From contig NZ_BOMY01000020.1 of the NCBI RefSeq assembly GCF_016862435.1, positions 143,816-207,815 on the forward strand: a DNA stretch of 64,000 bases. The letters run 5' to 3'. Below the pieces are notes generated by a model that had not been told where the DNA came from, did no database searches, and worked only from the letters and a program-made list of their open reading frames with translations. The stretch is from Paractinoplanes tereljensis. Lineage in GTDB: Bacteria > Actinomycetota > Actinomycetes > Mycobacteriales > Micromonosporaceae. A program made the translations under genes and the position numbers. Position 1 is the first letter of the stretch. Every line of letters starts with the position of its first letter. Below, one piece after another: positions 23,462 through 32,066 of the stretch.

Positions 23462-24682
23462 ATGAGACGCTTCGCGCTGTTCGCCATCGCCACCGTTCTG
23501 GTCACCGCCTTCGCGCCCGCGCCGGCCGCGCGGGCCACCACCGGCACCAACGCCGTCGTCGTCTGGAACAGCAACGCCCAGACCGCGATCTACGAGGTGG
23601 CCCGCCAGGGGCCGTACGTCGCACCACGCAGCTTCGCCATGGTGCAGGGCGCGGTGTACGACGCGGTCAACGCCATCGCCGGCTCGCCGTACCAGCCGTA
23701 CCTTCGTTCGCCGAAGGCCCACCGCGGTGACTCCGCCGATGCGGCCGTGGCCGCCGCCGCGTACCGCGTACTCCTCTCGTTGTTCCCGGCCCAATCCCCC
23801 GCCCTGGACGGCATGTACGCCGCGGCCCTCGCCTCGATCCCGGACGGGCGCGCGAAGCGCGGCGGCATCGCCGTCGGCGAGCGGGCCGCCGCCGACATGA
23901 TCGCCGCACGGGTCGGCGACGGCGCCTTCGGCCCCGCCACCTGGACCGTGGGCACGGCACCCGGGCAGTGGCGGCCGACCCCACCGACGTACGCGTCGGA
24001 CGGCGCCTGGGTCGGCGACATGCGGTCGTTCGTGATTCCGCGCAACGACATGTTCCGCACCGCGGGGCCGCCCGCCCTGACCAGCGCGACCTGGTTGCGT
24101 GACCTCGCCGAGGTCAAGGCGATCGGCGGGGTCGACAGTACGGTCCGCACCCAGGACCAGACCGAGGCCGCGAAGTGGTGGCACGACCGGCGGCTCACCG
24201 AGTGGGAGATCAAACGGCAACTGGCCGGCACCCAGCATCTGTCGACGCTGCAGACCGCGCGGATGTTCGCGCTGGCCGACGTGGCCAACGCCGACTCGCT
24301 GATCGCCTGCTTCAACGAGAAGAAGTTCTGGAGTTTCTGGCGGCCGGTCACCGCCATCCAGGAGACCAGCGACCCGACCTGGATGCCGCTGCTGATCACG
24401 CCGCCGTTCCCGGACTACACGTCGGGGCACACCTGCTCGACGTCGACCATCATGGCCACGTTGCGGGCCTTCTTCGGCCGCGACGACATCGCGTTCAGCG
24501 CCTACAGCGCCGACTCCGGCACGACCCGGTATTTCGACAGCTTCTCGTCGGCGGTGGACGAGGTGGTCGAGGCCCGGATCTGGGGTGGCGTGCACTATCG
24601 CACCGCCGACGTGCAGGGTGTGCGGATCGGTGCCGGGGTGGCCCGGTACGTGCTGGCCCACGAGTTCCAGCGGCGCCGCTAA
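23462..24682 (+). CDS. Secreted vanadium haloperoxidase/PAP2-superfamily protein
   Basis: A 406-residue protein with a Sec signal peptide (MRRFALFAIATVLVTAFAPA, cleavage near ARA-TT at residue 27). The C-terminal half carries the vanadate/phosphate-binding motifs in order: KKFWSFWRP (about 288), FPDYTSGHTCSTS (about 320) and RIWGGVHYRTAD (about 378). This matches the vanadium-dependent haloperoxidase-related family common in actinomycetes, whose members may be phosphatases or haloperoxidases. The ATG at 23462 has a GGGGGAAGG RBS. Its TAA overlaps the TAG of the convergent TIR-NACHT gene (CTAA at 24679). Confidence 0.88.
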   Translation: MRRFALFAIATVLVTAFAPAPAARATTGTNAVVVWNSNAQTAIYEVARQGPYVAPRSFAMVQGAVYDAVNAIAGSPYQPYLRSPKAHRGDSADAAVAAAAYRVLLSLFPAQSPALDGMYAAALASIPDGRAKRGGIAVGERAAADMIAARVGDGAFGPATWTVGTAPGQWRPTPPTYASDGAWVGDMRSFVIPRNDMFRTAGPPALTSATWLRDLAEVKAIGGVDSTVRTQDQTEAAKWWHDRRLTEWEIKRQLAGTQHLSTLQTARMFALADVANADSLIACFNEKKFWSFWRPVTAIQETSDPTWMPLLITPPFPDYTSGHTCSTSTIMATLRAFFGRDDIAFSAYSADSGTTRYFDSFSSAVDEVVEARIWGGVHYRTADVQGVRIGAGVARYVLAHEFQRRR

Positions 24683-27600
24683 CGCGCGGAGGCCAGTCGC
24701 TCCAGCATGGTGCGCTCCCGCTCGCCGCGTACGCCGTCGATCTTGGTGTCGCGGCAGCGGAAGCGCACGTGCAGGCGGACGGCGTTGGCCGGGGTGGCGT
24801 CGTGCAGCGGCACGACGCAGATGCTCCGGTCCCGGGAGCCGCTGACCACGCGGTCGGCGCCCAGGAAGCACACCGACTCGACCGGGCCCTCGTGCAGCGC
24901 GGCCCGCCAGTGCAGGCGCAACCGCCAACCCTCCACGGCCTGCACCAAGCGGAAGTGGGCAACCTCGCCGATGTCCGTGCCGACCAGCACTTCGATCTCA
25001 TCGCCAACGGCCCGGACGTCCACGCTTCGGGGGACATGTCCGACGATGGTGACGGTTTCACGGCCGATCGTCACGGCGGCCCCGGCGGGCGAGGCGACCG
25101 CCATCACCCGGTCGCCGTCGACCGCCCACGCGGTGGTGGTCGCGCAGTCGACCCGGCGGCGCTGCCCGGTCAGCGGGTCCTGCCACAGCGCCACCCGGCT
25201 GCCGGTCTTGTCCTCGACCACGATCAGGGCGCGGCCGTTGCGCCAGACCGGGGATAGGTAGCGCGACTGGGTGCGGAACTCCGTCACCAGCCGCCAGTCC
25301 GGATCGCCGGAGAGCACCGCCACCCGGGCTCCCCCGGCCGCCACCAGCGCGCCGTGCGGCAACGGCCAGAGCCGGTCGGCGACGAACGGCAGCGTCGCGA
25401 TCACCGTGTCGCTGGTGGCGCGGGAGGCCGAGGACCACTCGCGGACCCGGCCGTCGTCGTAGGCCGCGAAGATCCGGCCCTCGTCGAGGACGGCGACCGC
25501 GGTCACCGCCGCGGTCTCCTCCAGCCGTACGCCGGTGAGGTCGGCGTCCCGCAGGTCGGCCCCGGTTAGGTCGGCGTTGTCGAGGTTGGCTCCGCGCAGC
25601 GACGACCCGCGGAACGACATCTCGCGCAGGTCGGCGCCGTGCAGGTCGGCGTGGTCGAGCCGCAGGTTCGACCAGTCCCGGCCGGGCAGCGGCCCGCCGA
25701 GCGCGGCCAGCAGCGACAGCGCGTTGCCGCCGGCGGCTGTCGCGTCCGGCCCGGCCTGCCGGATCACGCTGAGCAGCGTGTCGGCGACCGGCCAGTCCGG
25801 GTGGGCGCGCAGGACCAGGGTCGCGAAGTGCCGGATCTCCGGCGACAGCGGCGCGGCGCCGAGCGCCCCCTGCGCCGGAACCGGACCCTTGCCGATGTTG
25901 CGGGCCATCGCCCGGGCCACGAAGTACTCCCGCATCGACCGGTGGAAGAAGGTCACCGGCCAGCGCTTGTCGTCACCGCCGGGCGCCCGCTTGAGCAGCG
26001 ACCGGACGCCGACCCGCGCGGTGGCGTCGTCCTCCAGGTGGCCCGGGTCGGCGTCGTCCCGCAGCCGCCACAGCAGGTTCGCCAGGCCCGCGTGGCCGCC
26101 GCTGTGCTTGCGGACCCGGTTGCCGAGGTCCTTGAGATAGACGAACGGCTGGTCGCTGTGCTGCAGATCGATGGCGACCTGCTCGAGGATGGTCATCAGC
26201 TTCTCGACCACGTCCTCGGGCGGGGTGAGACGCGCCTCGTCCTCCAGGAACTTCAGCTTGCGGTGCAGGGTGTCCAGCACGTACTGCTCGTACAGCACAT
26301 GCTCGTCGAACGACATGTCCGGCAGCGACGGCAGCGTCCGCTGGATCATCTCGTAGTAGAGCGGCTTGGTGGCCAGCCCGATCGGGTCGTGCAGCGTCTG
26401 CAGTCGGTCGATGACCCGCTGCAGCTTCGGGTCGGCACTGCGGTCCCGCAGCGACCGCAGCACCACCCGGCGCTCGACCGCGGCCAGGCGCAGGATCCGC
26501 GGCCGCCCGATGCGTTCGAGCAGCTGCCGCTGATCGTCGGCCGTCCCGAACACGTTGGTACGCGACGTGATCAGCACCTTGGACTCGGCAAACTCCTCAC
26601 AGCAGTCCCGCAGCAGCTCGATGTTCTCGACGATCGCCGTCCGCGACAGGTCCCCCGACATCTCGTCGAACCCGTCCAGGATGACCAGCGTCGGCCGCGA
26701 CTCGACCAGCCGCCGCCACGACGCCAGCTCGATCCCGAGATCCTCCAGCCGCCGCTTGAGCAGATCCCGCCCGCTCCCGGCCGACCGCAGCTCACCCAGT
26801 GCCAGCCGGACCGGGATCCGGGCCCCCTCGGCGCACAACCGCCGGGCCAGGTTGTAGGTGAAGAAGCTCTTGCCGTCCCCGAAATCGCCGGTCAGCAGCA
26901 GAGTCGGCTCCCCCGGCGCGTCGAACCAGTCCCGCACCTGCGCCAGCAGGTCACCATCCAGCAGCGAACCGGCCTCGTTCCGGGCCCGCATCGGCAGCTG
27001 GTGGGCGAAGGTCTCGTCGAACATCGTCGGCGACTCACCGCGCAGGCAGAGCCGGGCGGGCGCCGCGGCATAGTCGCGCCACTCCGGCGGCAGCACGGTC
27101 CGGCGGCGCAGCACGCGGCGCAGGTCGTCCGGACCGGCGACGTCGTCCGGCCCGAAGAACGTCACCCCGAAGGGGTACGGGCCGTGTTCGACGTCGCGCA
27201 GCTCGGGGTCGATCGGGCTGGACAGGGAAAACACGACCAGGTGCTCCACCCGCTCCCGGATGAGCGCGGCGGCCCGCCGCATCAGCTCGGGCGCGAACAT
27301 CTGGATGTCAACGGCCCGAGAGACATTCCAAAAGATCAGATGACAGCGTACGGCGGGATCGTCCCGCCTCCCGGCCACGACTTCGGCCATCCCCCCGGGT
27401 TCAACGGCCGGAACCTCCGCGTCGAGCACCTCCCGCACCGCGTCCTGAAGCACGCTCAGCTCGGGCATGCGCCGGTCGCGCACGAACATCGGGTTGATGT
27501 CGCCCACGACGTTGTCCTCGGTCGCGAACTCCGGGCCGAGGTCATCCCGCATGCTCGTCAGCCGCGCCCAGAGGAACTCGACGATGTCCCGGTCCGGCCA

Positions 27601-28389
27601 GGGAAGATCGGGAAGGTCCGGCTGGGTCCGGTCCGCCGGCTCGTCCGCCGACAGACCGGTCAACGCCACCGGAGCCGAGCCGCCGAGAAGCTCGCGCAAG
27701 TTGTCGATGAACCGCTGATCGGGCAGCTGTCCGTCGCGTGCGTCGAAGAAATCGACCGTGCTGATCGGGAGCCAGATCTTCCCAGCCACCAGCACCGGGA
27801 GCACCGGCTTGTTCCGGGCCAGAGCGTGCTCTATCTCGCGCTCGACATGGAGGGCGGCCCGCGCGCCCGGAGACATCACCGCGATCAGTGCCGCGCATTC
27901 GTCGATCTGCTGCCGGACCGCTCGATCCGTGGCGCCCGCGACAAAGTCCACCATGAACCGGTAGTCGATCCCGGCCCGTAACAACGAGTCGGCCAACCGG
28001 TCCACATAGTTCTTGTCCGAGACGCTGTAGCTGATGAACACAATGTCGCTGGCGGAAGTCGGTTTCTGCAGCGGCTCGGCCGGCATGCCGGCGCGGGTGT
28101 AGAGGTCGTGGAAGATCGAGAGTTCATACTCGCTGTTCCGCGGCGAGATCGACCTCTGACAGAGCACGACGACGATCGCTTGAAGTTTGGCCCAGCCAGG
28201 AAGTCCCGGCCCGCGAAGTGCGGCACCGACCGTCTGGTGCGAGACCGGCTCCTGGCCATACATGGTCCACCGGCTGATGATCCGGGTGGAAGGCATCCCC
28301 GCCTGCTGGTAGAGCTCGTGCAGTCGCAGGATGAGGTCGCGGTGTGGGCCAGCCGGGACCTTGTCCGGGCCGGGCAAGGCGATCGGCAC
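24679..28389 (-). CDS. HTH-TIR-NACHT-pentapeptide-propeller protein (NLR-like)
   Basis: About 1,236 residues from GTG at 28389, which has GGAGCG just upstream. Domains in order: an HTH-like N-terminus (about 15-75; VSHQTVGAALRGPGLPGW), a TIR domain (about 110-245; DIVFISYSVSDKNYVDRLAD, with the likely NADase glutamate in HVEREIEHAL), an unassigned region (about 260-490), a NACHT ATPase (P-loop GDFGDGKSFF near 515, LVILDGFDEM near 585, LITSRTNVF), a helical region, pentapeptide repeats (HADLHGADLREMSF, then ANLDNADLTGADLRDADLTG, near 940), and a beta-strand-rich C-terminus consistent with a propeller (SGSRDRSICVVPL). This is a bacterial NLR-like STAND plan, known among anti-phage sensors. It lies 49 bp after the glycosyltransferase gene, possibly in one transcript. 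Confidence 0.85.
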   Translation of the reverse strand: MPIALPGPDKVPAGPHRDLILRLHELYQQAGMPSTRIISRWTMYGQEPVSHQTVGAALRGPGLPGWAKLQAIVVVLCQRSISPRNSEYELSIFHDLYTRAGMPAEPLQKPTSASDIVFISYSVSDKNYVDRLADSLLRAGIDYRFMVDFVAGATDRAVRQQIDECAALIAVMSPGARAALHVEREIEHALARNKPVLPVLVAGKIWLPISTVDFFDARDGQLPDQRFIDNLRELLGGSAPVALTGLSADEPADRTQPDLPDLPWPDRDIVEFLWARLTSMRDDLGPEFATEDNVVGDINPMFVRDRRMPELSVLQDAVREVLDAEVPAVEPGGMAEVVAGRRDDPAVRCHLIFWNVSRAVDIQMFAPELMRRAAALIRERVEHLVVFSLSSPIDPELRDVEHGPYPFGVTFFGPDDVAGPDDLRRVLRRRTVLPPEWRDYAAAPARLCLRGESPTMFDETFAHQLPMRARNEAGSLLDGDLLAQVRDWFDAPGEPTLLLTGDFGDGKSFFTYNLARRLCAEGARIPVRLALGELRSAGSGRDLLKRRLEDLGIELASWRRLVESRPTLVILDGFDEMSGDLSRTAIVENIELLRDCCEEFAESKVLITSRTNVFGTADDQRQLLERIGRPRILRLAAVERRVVLRSLRDRSADPKLQRVIDRLQTLHDPIGLATKPLYYEMIQRTLPSLPDMSFDEHVLYEQYVLDTLHRKLKFLEDEARLTPPEDVVEKLMTILEQVAIDLQHSDQPFVYLKDLGNRVRKHSGGHAGLANLLWRLRDDADPGHLEDDATARVGVRSLLKRAPGGDDKRWPVTFFHRSMREYFVARAMARNIGKGPVPAQGALGAAPLSPEIRHFATLVLRAHPDWPVADTLLSVIRQAGPDATAAGGNALSLLAALGGPLPGRDWSNLRLDHADLHGADLREMSFRGSSLRGANLDNADLTGADLRDADLTGVRLEETAAVTAVAVLDEGRIFAAYDDGRVREWSSASRATSDTVIATLPFVADRLWPLPHGALVAAGGARVAVLSGDPDWRLVTEFRTQSRYLSPVWRNGRALIVVEDKTGSRVALWQDPLTGQRRRVDCATTTAWAVDGDRVMAVASPAGAAVTIGRETVTIVGHVPRSVDVRAVGDEIEVLVGTDIGEVAHFRLVQAVEGWRLRLHWRAALHEGPVESVCFLGADRVVSGSRDRSICVVPLHDATPANAVRLHVRFRCRDTKIDGVRGERERTMLERLASAR

Positions 28390-28438
28390 TCCACGCTCCG
28401 AACTGGTCGGCGAGATCAGAGCAACCAAAGCACACGGC

Positions 28439-29434
28439 TCAGCGGGACAACAACCGCCGATAGGCGGCGAGTAGCTGCTCGCCGCCGGACTCGGCGTCGT
28501 ACTTCCGGGCCGCCCCGGCTGCCCGGGCACCCCACTGCCGTCGCTCGGCCGCACTCCCGGCCAGGGCCGACAGCAGCGGCGCCGGGCCGCCGGGCGGCGA
28601 GTACTGGGCGGCGTCGCCGTAGGTCGTGCGGAATACCGGCAGGTCGGCGAGGACGAGCGGGCACCCGAAAGAGGCAGCCTCCAGGACGGCCAGACCGAAG
28701 GTCTCGTGCTCGGACAGGGACAGGTAGATGTCGGCGGCGGCCAGGAAGTCGTAGACCCTCTCGCGCGGGACCTGGCCGGCCCACCGCACATTCGGCGGGG
28801 CCGACGCGAGCGCTCGCCGCAGGGTGATCCGGCCGCTGGAGGCAGGGCCGAAGATGGCGTCGCCCACCCACAAGAACTGGAGTTGCGGCAGCGCACGGGC
28901 GGCGGCCAGGAATCCGGTCACGCCCTTGCGGGGCTGCATCTGACCGACGCTGACCACCAGCACATCGGACTCGCCGAGTCCCAGTGACGCCCGCAAAGAC
29001 GGAGATTGGCGCGCCTCTGTCACCCGTACCCAGTTGGGGATGATCTTGATTGGGGTTTTGATTTGCATGGCCGTCAGGTCGGCCTGGACCGCCTCACTCA
29101 CCGCGATCACCAGGTCGGCTCGGTTGTAGAACCAGGTCAGGTAGGCCCGGATCAGCCGGCGAAGGATGCGGGCGCCGACGATGCTGCCTCGCAGCGAATC
29201 GGGGACCACGTGCGCGCTGGCCACCTTGGCACCCCGGCCGGTGAGCAGCAGCACGGCCGCATACGGTCCGGTGGTGTGCACGTGGACGATGTCGGCGTCC
29301 CGGCGCGGGCGACCGTTGACTATCGGCCGCATCCCAGGACACCCGGTCAGGTATTGGACGTGTTCGAGGAAGGCCGAATGGACGCCATGACCGGGCACGG
29401 TGAAGGCGGATTCGGAGACTATCTGGACACGCAT
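28439..29434 (-). CDS. GT4-family glycosyltransferase
   Basis: A 331-residue GT-B glycosyltransferase. ATG 29434 lies 16 bp inside the end of the lacI gene. The N-domain begins RVQIVSESAFTVPGHGVHSA. The C-domain has the donor-site SEHETFGLAVLEAASFG, the EX7E motif with both glutamates, near residue 258. VGQMQPRKGVTGFLAAARAL is the usual start of the second Rossmann domain. At 331 residues it is short for GT4, with a compact acceptor domain. Probably a retaining sugar-nucleotide-dependent transferase acting on a glycolipid or small molecule. Coupling to lacI suggests sugar-linked control. Confidence 0.88.
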   Translation of the reverse strand: MRVQIVSESAFTVPGHGVHSAFLEHVQYLTGCPGMRPIVNGRPRRDADIVHVHTTGPYAAVLLLTGRGAKVASAHVVPDSLRGSIVGARILRRLIRAYLTWFYNRADLVIAVSEAVQADLTAMQIKTPIKIIPNWVRVTEARQSPSLRASLGLGESDVLVVSVGQMQPRKGVTGFLAAARALPQLQFLWVGDAIFGPASSGRITLRRALASAPPNVRWAGQVPRERVYDFLAAADIYLSLSEHETFGLAVLEAASFGCPLVLADLPVFRTTYGDAAQYSPPGGPAPLLSALAGSAAERRQWGARAAGAARKYDAESGGEQLLAAYRRLLSR

Positions 29435-30453
29435 GGGCCGGTGGTGCCGCGGACGACCAGCCGGGGTGGCGCCACCAGCTCGCGGCGGCCGACCGGGGAA
29501 CCCTCGGCGCGTTCGATCGCGCGGCCCACTGCCAGCCGGGCCATCGCCGCGGTGTCCTGGGCGACCGTGGTGAGGTCGAGGTGCGACAGCCGGGCCAGGC
29601 GGTCGTCGTCGTAGCCGATCACGCTGATCTCGGCCGGCACCTCGACCCGGGCCCGGGTCAGCACGTCCAGGACGCCGGTGGCGCAGCGGTCGTTGAAGAC
29701 GGCCACCGCGGTCGGCAGGTCGTCGAGCAAGGCGCGGGCGGCGGCCGCGCCATCCTCCTCGGTCAGGCCGCCGGGCACGATCCGCACCGACGCGGCCAGG
29801 CCGTTCCAGCCCATCGCGTCGCGATAACCGCGGCGGCGGTCGGCCGCACCGGCCGCCCGGCCTCCGTCGATGTGCGCGATCCGGCTGTGGCCGAGGCGGA
29901 CCAGGTGGTCGACGGCCAGGTGCATGCCGTCGGCGTCGGCGTTGCGGACCACGTCGACCGCGGCGTCGCGCACCCCCCGGGCCAGCACCACCACCGGAAG
30001 CCTCGCCGCCAGCCGGGCCAGGGCGGCCACCGGTGACCTCGGCGCGACCATCAGCAGGGCCTCGCACCGGTCCTGGAGCAGGCCGTTGATCGCCTCCGGC
30101 TCGTCGCGGCCGGGGGTCACGGCGCTCAGCGCCAGTTCGAAGCCGGTCTCGCGGGCCGCCGCGTACAGCTCGGTGACCAGGTCGGCGTGGAAGGTGTGCT
30201 GGATGCCGAAGACCACGCCGAGCAGCCGGGTGCGGCCGCTGCGCAGCAGCCGGGCGCGGCTGTCGGGCTGGTAGCCGAGCTGGTCGGCCGCCTCCTGGAC
30301 GCGTCGCCGGGTTTCCGCGCTCGCCCCGGGCTCGGCCCGCATGACCAGCGACACCAGGGACTTGGAGACACCGGCCCGGGCGGCCACATCGGACAGTGTC
30401 GGTCTTCGATCTTCACCATGGAAGGAGGGCACGCGGCCAGCGTAATCGCACAT
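29419..30453 (-). CDS. LacI-family transcriptional repressor
   Basis: A 344-residue LacI/GalR repressor. HTH and hinge: TLSDVAARAGVSKSLVSLVM (about residue 19) to LGYQPDSRARLLRSGRT. The sugar-binding domain starts LLGVVFGIQHTFHADLV. ATG 30453 sits directly beside a perfect palindromic operator; GTG 30432 is an equally possible start and would give a more usual short N-terminus. The gene is divergent from a Gfo/Idh/MocA dehydrogenase that has a second copy of the operator at its start codon. The protein therefore probably represses itself (with the following GT4 gene) and the dehydrogenase, with a sugar or inositol-like inducer. Confidence 0.92.
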   Translation of the reverse strand: MCDYAGRVPSFHGEDRRPTLSDVAARAGVSKSLVSLVMRAEPGASAETRRRVQEAADQLGYQPDSRARLLRSGRTRLLGVVFGIQHTFHADLVTELYAAARETGFELALSAVTPGRDEPEAINGLLQDRCEALLMVAPRSPVAALARLAARLPVVVLARGVRDAAVDVVRNADADGMHLAVDHLVRLGHSRIAHIDGGRAAGAADRRRGYRDAMGWNGLAASVRIVPGGLTEEDGAAAARALLDDLPTAVAVFNDRCATGVLDVLTRARVEVPAEISVIGYDDDRLARLSHLDLTTVAQDTAAMARLAVGRAIERAEGSPVGRRELVAPPRLVVRGTTGPCVSR

Positions 30454-30469
30454 CCTGGAACGTTCCAGG
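30454..30469. promoter_or_regulatory. LacI-type operator O1 (perfect 16-bp palindrome)
   Basis: CCTGGAACGTTCCAGG is fully palindromic with the central CG typical of LacI/GalR sites. It abuts the lacI start codon. Its centre is 60 bp, nearly six helical turns, from the second copy, which suits looping or cooperative binding. Confidence 0.85.
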
Positions 30470-30514
30470 CATCCACCTTGACCTCTTTGGAATGACCGGC
30501 GCACGCTCAAAAAC

Positions 30515-31522
30515 ATGGAACGTTCCAGGTTTGCTCTGATCGGATCGGGCCGGATGGGCTCGTTCCACGGTGAAACTCTCAGCCGCCGCCTGCCCGCCAC
30601 CCGCCTCGTCGCCGTCGCGGATCCGGCCCCGGGCGCCGCGCAGCGGCTGGCCGCCGAGCTCGGTGCCGACCGCGCCTACACCGACGCGGCGCAGGTGTGG
30701 GCCGACCCGGAGATCGACGCGGTGGTCATCGCCGCGCCGGCCCGGTTCCACGCCGGCCTGATCGTCGCGGCCGCGCAGGCCGGCAAGCACGTGTTCTGCG
30801 AGAAACCGGCGGCTCTCACGCTGGCCGACGCCGACCGGGCCATCGACGCCTGCCGGGCCGCCGGAGTGGTGCTGCAGGCCGGGTTCAACCGGCGCTTCGT
30901 GCCGGACTGGGCGGCCGCCCGCACGCTGCTCGACACCGGGCAGCTCGGCACGCCCCGGCTGCTGCGGTCGGTGACCCGCGACCCGGGCGGCTTCGACCCG
31001 GCCCGGGTCGCGCCCGGCACGATCTTCCTGGAGACGCTGATCCACGACTTCGACACGCTGCGGTTCCTCAACCCGGGAGCCGCCGCGGTCGAGGTGTTCG
31101 CGGTCGCCGACGCGCTGGTCGAGAGCGACTGGCGGGACCGTGGGCTGCTCGACACCGCGGTCGTCACGGTGCGCTTCGACAACGGGGCGGTCGGCACGGC
31201 CGAGGCATGCTTCGAGGCCAGCTACGGCTACGACGTGCGGGGCGAGGTGCTCGGCTCGGGCGGGATGGCCACGATGGGCGACGGTCGGCGTACCGGCATG
31301 GTCTTCTCCTATGCCGCCGGGCGGATGATCGAGACGGCCCGCAGCGACCAGGAGCTGTTCGGCGACGCCTACGTCGCCGAGCTGGCGGCGTTCGCCGCGG
31401 CCGTGCGCACCGGCGCGCCGCCGCCGGTGACCGGCGAGGACGCCCGCGCCGCCCTGGCCATCGCGCTGGCCGCCGCCGAGTCGGTGCGCACCGGCCACCC
31501 GGTGCGGATCGAGGCGAAATGA
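30515..31522 (+). CDS. Gfo/Idh/MocA-family oxidoreductase (inositol dehydrogenase-like)
   Basis: A 335-residue NAD(P)-dependent sugar/inositol dehydrogenase. The N-terminal Rossmann motif is ALIGSGRMGSF (about residues 6-16). CEKPAALTLADAD carries the conserved EKP motif (about 95), and the catalytic segment ETLIHDFDTLRFL has the usual His-Asp (about 175). The C-terminal domain is complete. It is divergent from the LacI gene and overlaps the next gene remnant by an ATGA. With a TIM-barrel isomerase remnant downstream, this was probably a small polyol/inositol catabolic operon under LacI control. Confidence 0.92.
   Translation: MERSRFALIGSGRMGSFHGETLSRRLPATRLVAVADPAPGAAQRLAAELGADRAYTDAAQVWADPEIDAVVIAAPARFHAGLIVAAAQAGKHVFCEKPAALTLADADRAIDACRAAGVVLQAGFNRRFVPDWAAARTLLDTGQLGTPRLLRSVTRDPGGFDPARVAPGTIFLETLIHDFDTLRFLNPGAAAVEVFAVADALVESDWRDRGLLDTAVVTVRFDNGAVGTAEACFEASYGYDVRGEVLGSGGMATMGDGRRTGMVFSYAAGRMIETARSDQELFGDAYVAELAAFAAAVRTGAPPPVTGEDARAALAIALAAAESVRTGHPVRIEAK
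30516..30527. promoter_or_regulatory. LacI-type operator O2 overlapping a start codon
   Basis: TGGAACGTTCCA, the same 12-bp core as O1. It includes the last two bases of the dehydrogenase ATG (30515-30517), so the first codons (ATG GAA CGT TCC AGG) are themselves operator sequence. Such a site would block a promoter close to the start and suggests a very short or absent leader. Confidence 0.85.
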
Positions 31523-32003
31523 GGCTCGCGGCCTGCCGGTGGTTCCGGCCACCGAGGTCACGCCGTCGATGTGGCTGACCGCCGCCCGCACCCTGACCCG
31601 CCTGGCCGAGCTGGGCGAACGGGCCGGCCGGGTGTTCACCCTGGAAAACCTCAACACCGAGACAGACCATCCGGGTACGCCGTTCGCCCGCGCCGCCGAC
31701 ACGCTGACGCTGGTCCAGGCGGTCGACAGCCCGCACCTGCGGCTCAACCTCGACCTCTACCACGCCCAGATCGGCGAGGGAAACCTGATCGAGCTGGTCG
31801 AGCGGGCTTTACCGTACCTCGGCGAGATCCAGGTCGCCGACGTCCCGGGCCGCCGTGAACCGGGCACCGGCGAGATCCACTACCCGGCCGTCGCGGTCGC
31901 CCTGCGCCGGCTCGGCTATCAGGGCGTCGTCGGCCTGGAGGCCTGGGCGTCGGAGGACTCCGACCTGGCCCTGGCCCGCTTCCGGGCGGCGTTCGGGCAG
32001 TGA
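31519..32003 (+). pseudogene. TIM-barrel sugar isomerase, N-terminal half deleted
   Basis: ATGA-coupled to the dehydrogenase, the frame from 31519 begins MRLAAC, a typical start for hydroxypyruvate/xylose-isomerase-like TIM barrels, but leaves homology at once and stops at 31578. In the next frame (from GTG 31539) the second half of such a barrel is intact: LENLNTETDHPG (about the metal-binding glutamate), LNLDLYHAQIGEGNL, GEIQVADVPGRREPG and GLEAWASED to the stop at 32003. About 100 N-terminal residues are missing, with a frame change at the junction. Expression of only the C-half is possible but it would lack half the barrel. Confidence 0.78.
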
Positions 32004-32066
32004 GACGTTTGCTGCCGGGCAAGCAAGGTTGACCGGCCGCCAGCCGGGTACCTACCGGCTGTGCCC

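Noticed and set aside
25639..27981. 780-residue plus-strand frame opposite the TIR-NACHT gene
   Set aside because: Same shadow effect; no motif, no RBS, antisense to NACHT motifs.
28390..28896. N-terminal extension of the TIR-NACHT protein to 28896
   Set aside because: That part is antisense shadow of the glycosyltransferase gene, which has the EX7E motif on the same strand in another frame.
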